A stretch of DNA of 53,995 nt from Armatimonadetes bacterium UBA5352 (GTDB lineage: Bacteria; Armatimonadota; Zipacnadia; Zipacnadales; UBA5352). The stretch spans positions 1 through 53,995 of the forward strand of contig DHPY01000072.1 of NCBI GenBank assembly GCA_002411015.1, in the 5' to 3' direction. Each line of letters opens with the position of its first letter. Positions within the stretch are counted from its first letter, which is position 1. The notes under the pieces were generated by a model, which was not told the DNA's origin, ran no database searches, and saw only the letters and a program-made list of their open reading frames with translations. Both the position numbers and the translations under genes were made by a program. This document shows positions 53,027 to 53,995 of the stretch, one piece after another.

Positions 53027-53887
53027 TCACTGCTTCGATTCCTGCTCCAGCGCTTTCCGCTGGCCCTTTGTGAGGAACTGACCGTCCCTGCCGGGAAAGA
53101 TCGGCCACGAAGTGAGCGTCTGGAGTTCGTAGTCGTAGTTGCGCACGAGGATCTCGTAGACGGTGTCGTAGAAGTCCTCCCCCTCGGTCGGATTGGCCGG
53201 AATCTGCCCCGGGCCATTTACCAGGCCGATGCTGTACGGGCCCTCGATCTTGAACGGTTCGATATCGCCGATGCGCTCGATCGCCCGGTAGGCCGCCTCG
53301 CAGATCGTCCTCTGCGCCTCGGGCGGCGTCATCGACACCGCGTTGAAGGGAGAGAGCGCCTCCTTCACGACCGCCGCCTCCATCTTCGGCACGAGGTCCT
53401 GGCACTGAGCGCAGACGGTATCGTCGCCGGTGATCAGCACCGCAGGGATGTCGAAGTAGCCCGCAAGCGCCATCGCCATCCCGCCCTCGCCGAACCAGTA
53501 GCGCTCGTTCACGCACCAGCAGCTATGCGCGAGGACGCCGTTGCTGCCAGCCATGGCGTGCTGCGCGACGCAGAAGAGGGCGTCGAAGCTGCTGTCGAGC
53601 TTCGGCATCCAGAACGGCTGGCGCGTGAGCGGGCCGTGGATGATCCGCGCGGCCGGGTTGAGGTCCTCGAATATGATCGAGTAGCCGCTGCCGTGGGCAT
53701 CGTTGACGAGGATCGTGCCATCCACGCCCGCCTCGAGCGCGCCCTCGATGGCTGCGTTGACCTCATCGGTGAGCAGCCGGTGCATGCGCTTGGTGATGTC
53801 CCAGTTGCGCGGGCTGTCATCCTCGCGCCGCTCGAAGTGGACCATCCCAGCGACGCCCTCGATGTCGGTGTGGATGTAGAGGTTCAT
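53027..53887 (-). CDS. D-aminopeptidase, peptidase family M55 (DppA-like)
   Basis: A 286-residue zinc aminopeptidase. Metal ligands match DppA: Asp8 and Glu10 (HTDIEG), His65 (NDAHG), His110 (AQHAM) and Glu134 (FGEGG). Family members self-compartmentalise as decamers and release N-terminal D-amino acids, for example from D-Ala-containing wall peptides. GGGAGGGG precedes ATG 53887; there is no signal peptide. The 108 bases from here to the window end hold no recognisable feature. Confidence 0.92.
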   Translation of the reverse strand: MNLYIHTDIEGVAGMVHFERREDDSPRNWDITKRMHRLLTDEVNAAIEGALEAGVDGTILVNDAHGSGYSIIFEDLNPAARIIHGPLTRQPFWMPKLDSSFDALFCVAQHAMAGSNGVLAHSCWCVNERYWFGEGGMAMALAGYFDIPAVLITGDDTVCAQCQDLVPKMEAAVVKEALSPFNAVSMTPPEAQRTICEAAYRAIERIGDIEPFKIEGPYSIGLVNGPGQIPANPTEGEDFYDTVYEILVRNYDYELQTLTSWPIFPGRDGQFLTKGQRKALEQESKQ

Positions 53888-53995
53888 CCCGCAGCCCCTC
53901 CCGTGGCATGGCATCGTCTCTCGGCGCGCATGTTCGCCGATGGGGACGGGGGACCTCCACCGTGGTCTACTGTCGTTCGCTGCCGTCTGCCGTCG

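Overview
The window is GC-rich (well above 60% by eye) bacterial chromosome, most likely from the phylum Armatimonadota. The best taxonomic pointer is the prepilin-like protein at 28860-29516. Its N-terminal helix runs into FPVFARAREKARQ and it ends in the H..DGH motif of the DUF1559 family, a form typical of Armatimonadota and the Planctomycetes/Lentisphaerae neighbourhood. Other hints are several large secreted or lipid-anchored proteins, UroD-like, FAD-oxidoreductase and sugar-isomerase-like families, and copper-amine-oxidase N-domain proteins. This assignment is inference; no rRNA is present.

Layout. 1-11974: mostly single genes. These are a secreted alpha/beta hydrolase, a secreted calcineurin-like phosphoesterase, a sugar isomerase/epimerase-like TIM barrel, a secreted unknown, tRNA-Leu(CAG) with a textbook promoter and terminator, a ferritin with all ferroxidase residues, a HEAT-repeat lipoprotein, a double-domain esterase, an Fn3-like lipoprotein and a UroD/MtaA-like methyltransferase. 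12141-15918: a plus-strand set of MFS transporter, M19 dipeptidase and FAD-binding oxidoreductase. 15920-22796: a minus-strand set of double-domain esterase, REP-associated transposase (RAYT) between REP-like palindromes, SIS-domain protein, second double-domain esterase and M48 lipoprotein. 22951-25250: a HigBA-type toxin-antitoxin locus whose toxin is frameshifted, then a class II photolyase. 25376-34364: two very large secreted proteins, probably carbohydrate-active, on either side of the prepilin-like gene.

34443-53887 is mainly housekeeping: DedA, sugar nucleotidyltransferase, PdxT, an FAD oxidoreductase, then atpZ-I-B-E-F-H-A-G-D-C followed by murA-mreB on the minus strand. Upstream of these lies a five-gene minus-strand set: CuAO-domain protein, cytidine deaminase, polysaccharide deacetylase, MnmA, PHP-domain protein. 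An M55 D-aminopeptidase closes the window. Promoters of the form TTGAC(A/G)-N17/18-TAnnnT can be read in front of the tRNA, higBA, atp, murA and CuAO-domain genes, so a conventional sigma-70 grammar applies.

Most notable observations: a RAYT with inverted REP clusters and related palindromes elsewhere in the window; three esterase paralogues whose second alpha/beta-hydrolase half has glycine in place of the nucleophilic serine; a c-ring sequence carrying the sodium-site residues; an MnmA whose P-loop is reached only from a CTG start; a one-base deletion in higB; a symmetric 86-bp double dyad between divergent genes; and competing RNA helices in the leader of the prepilin gene.
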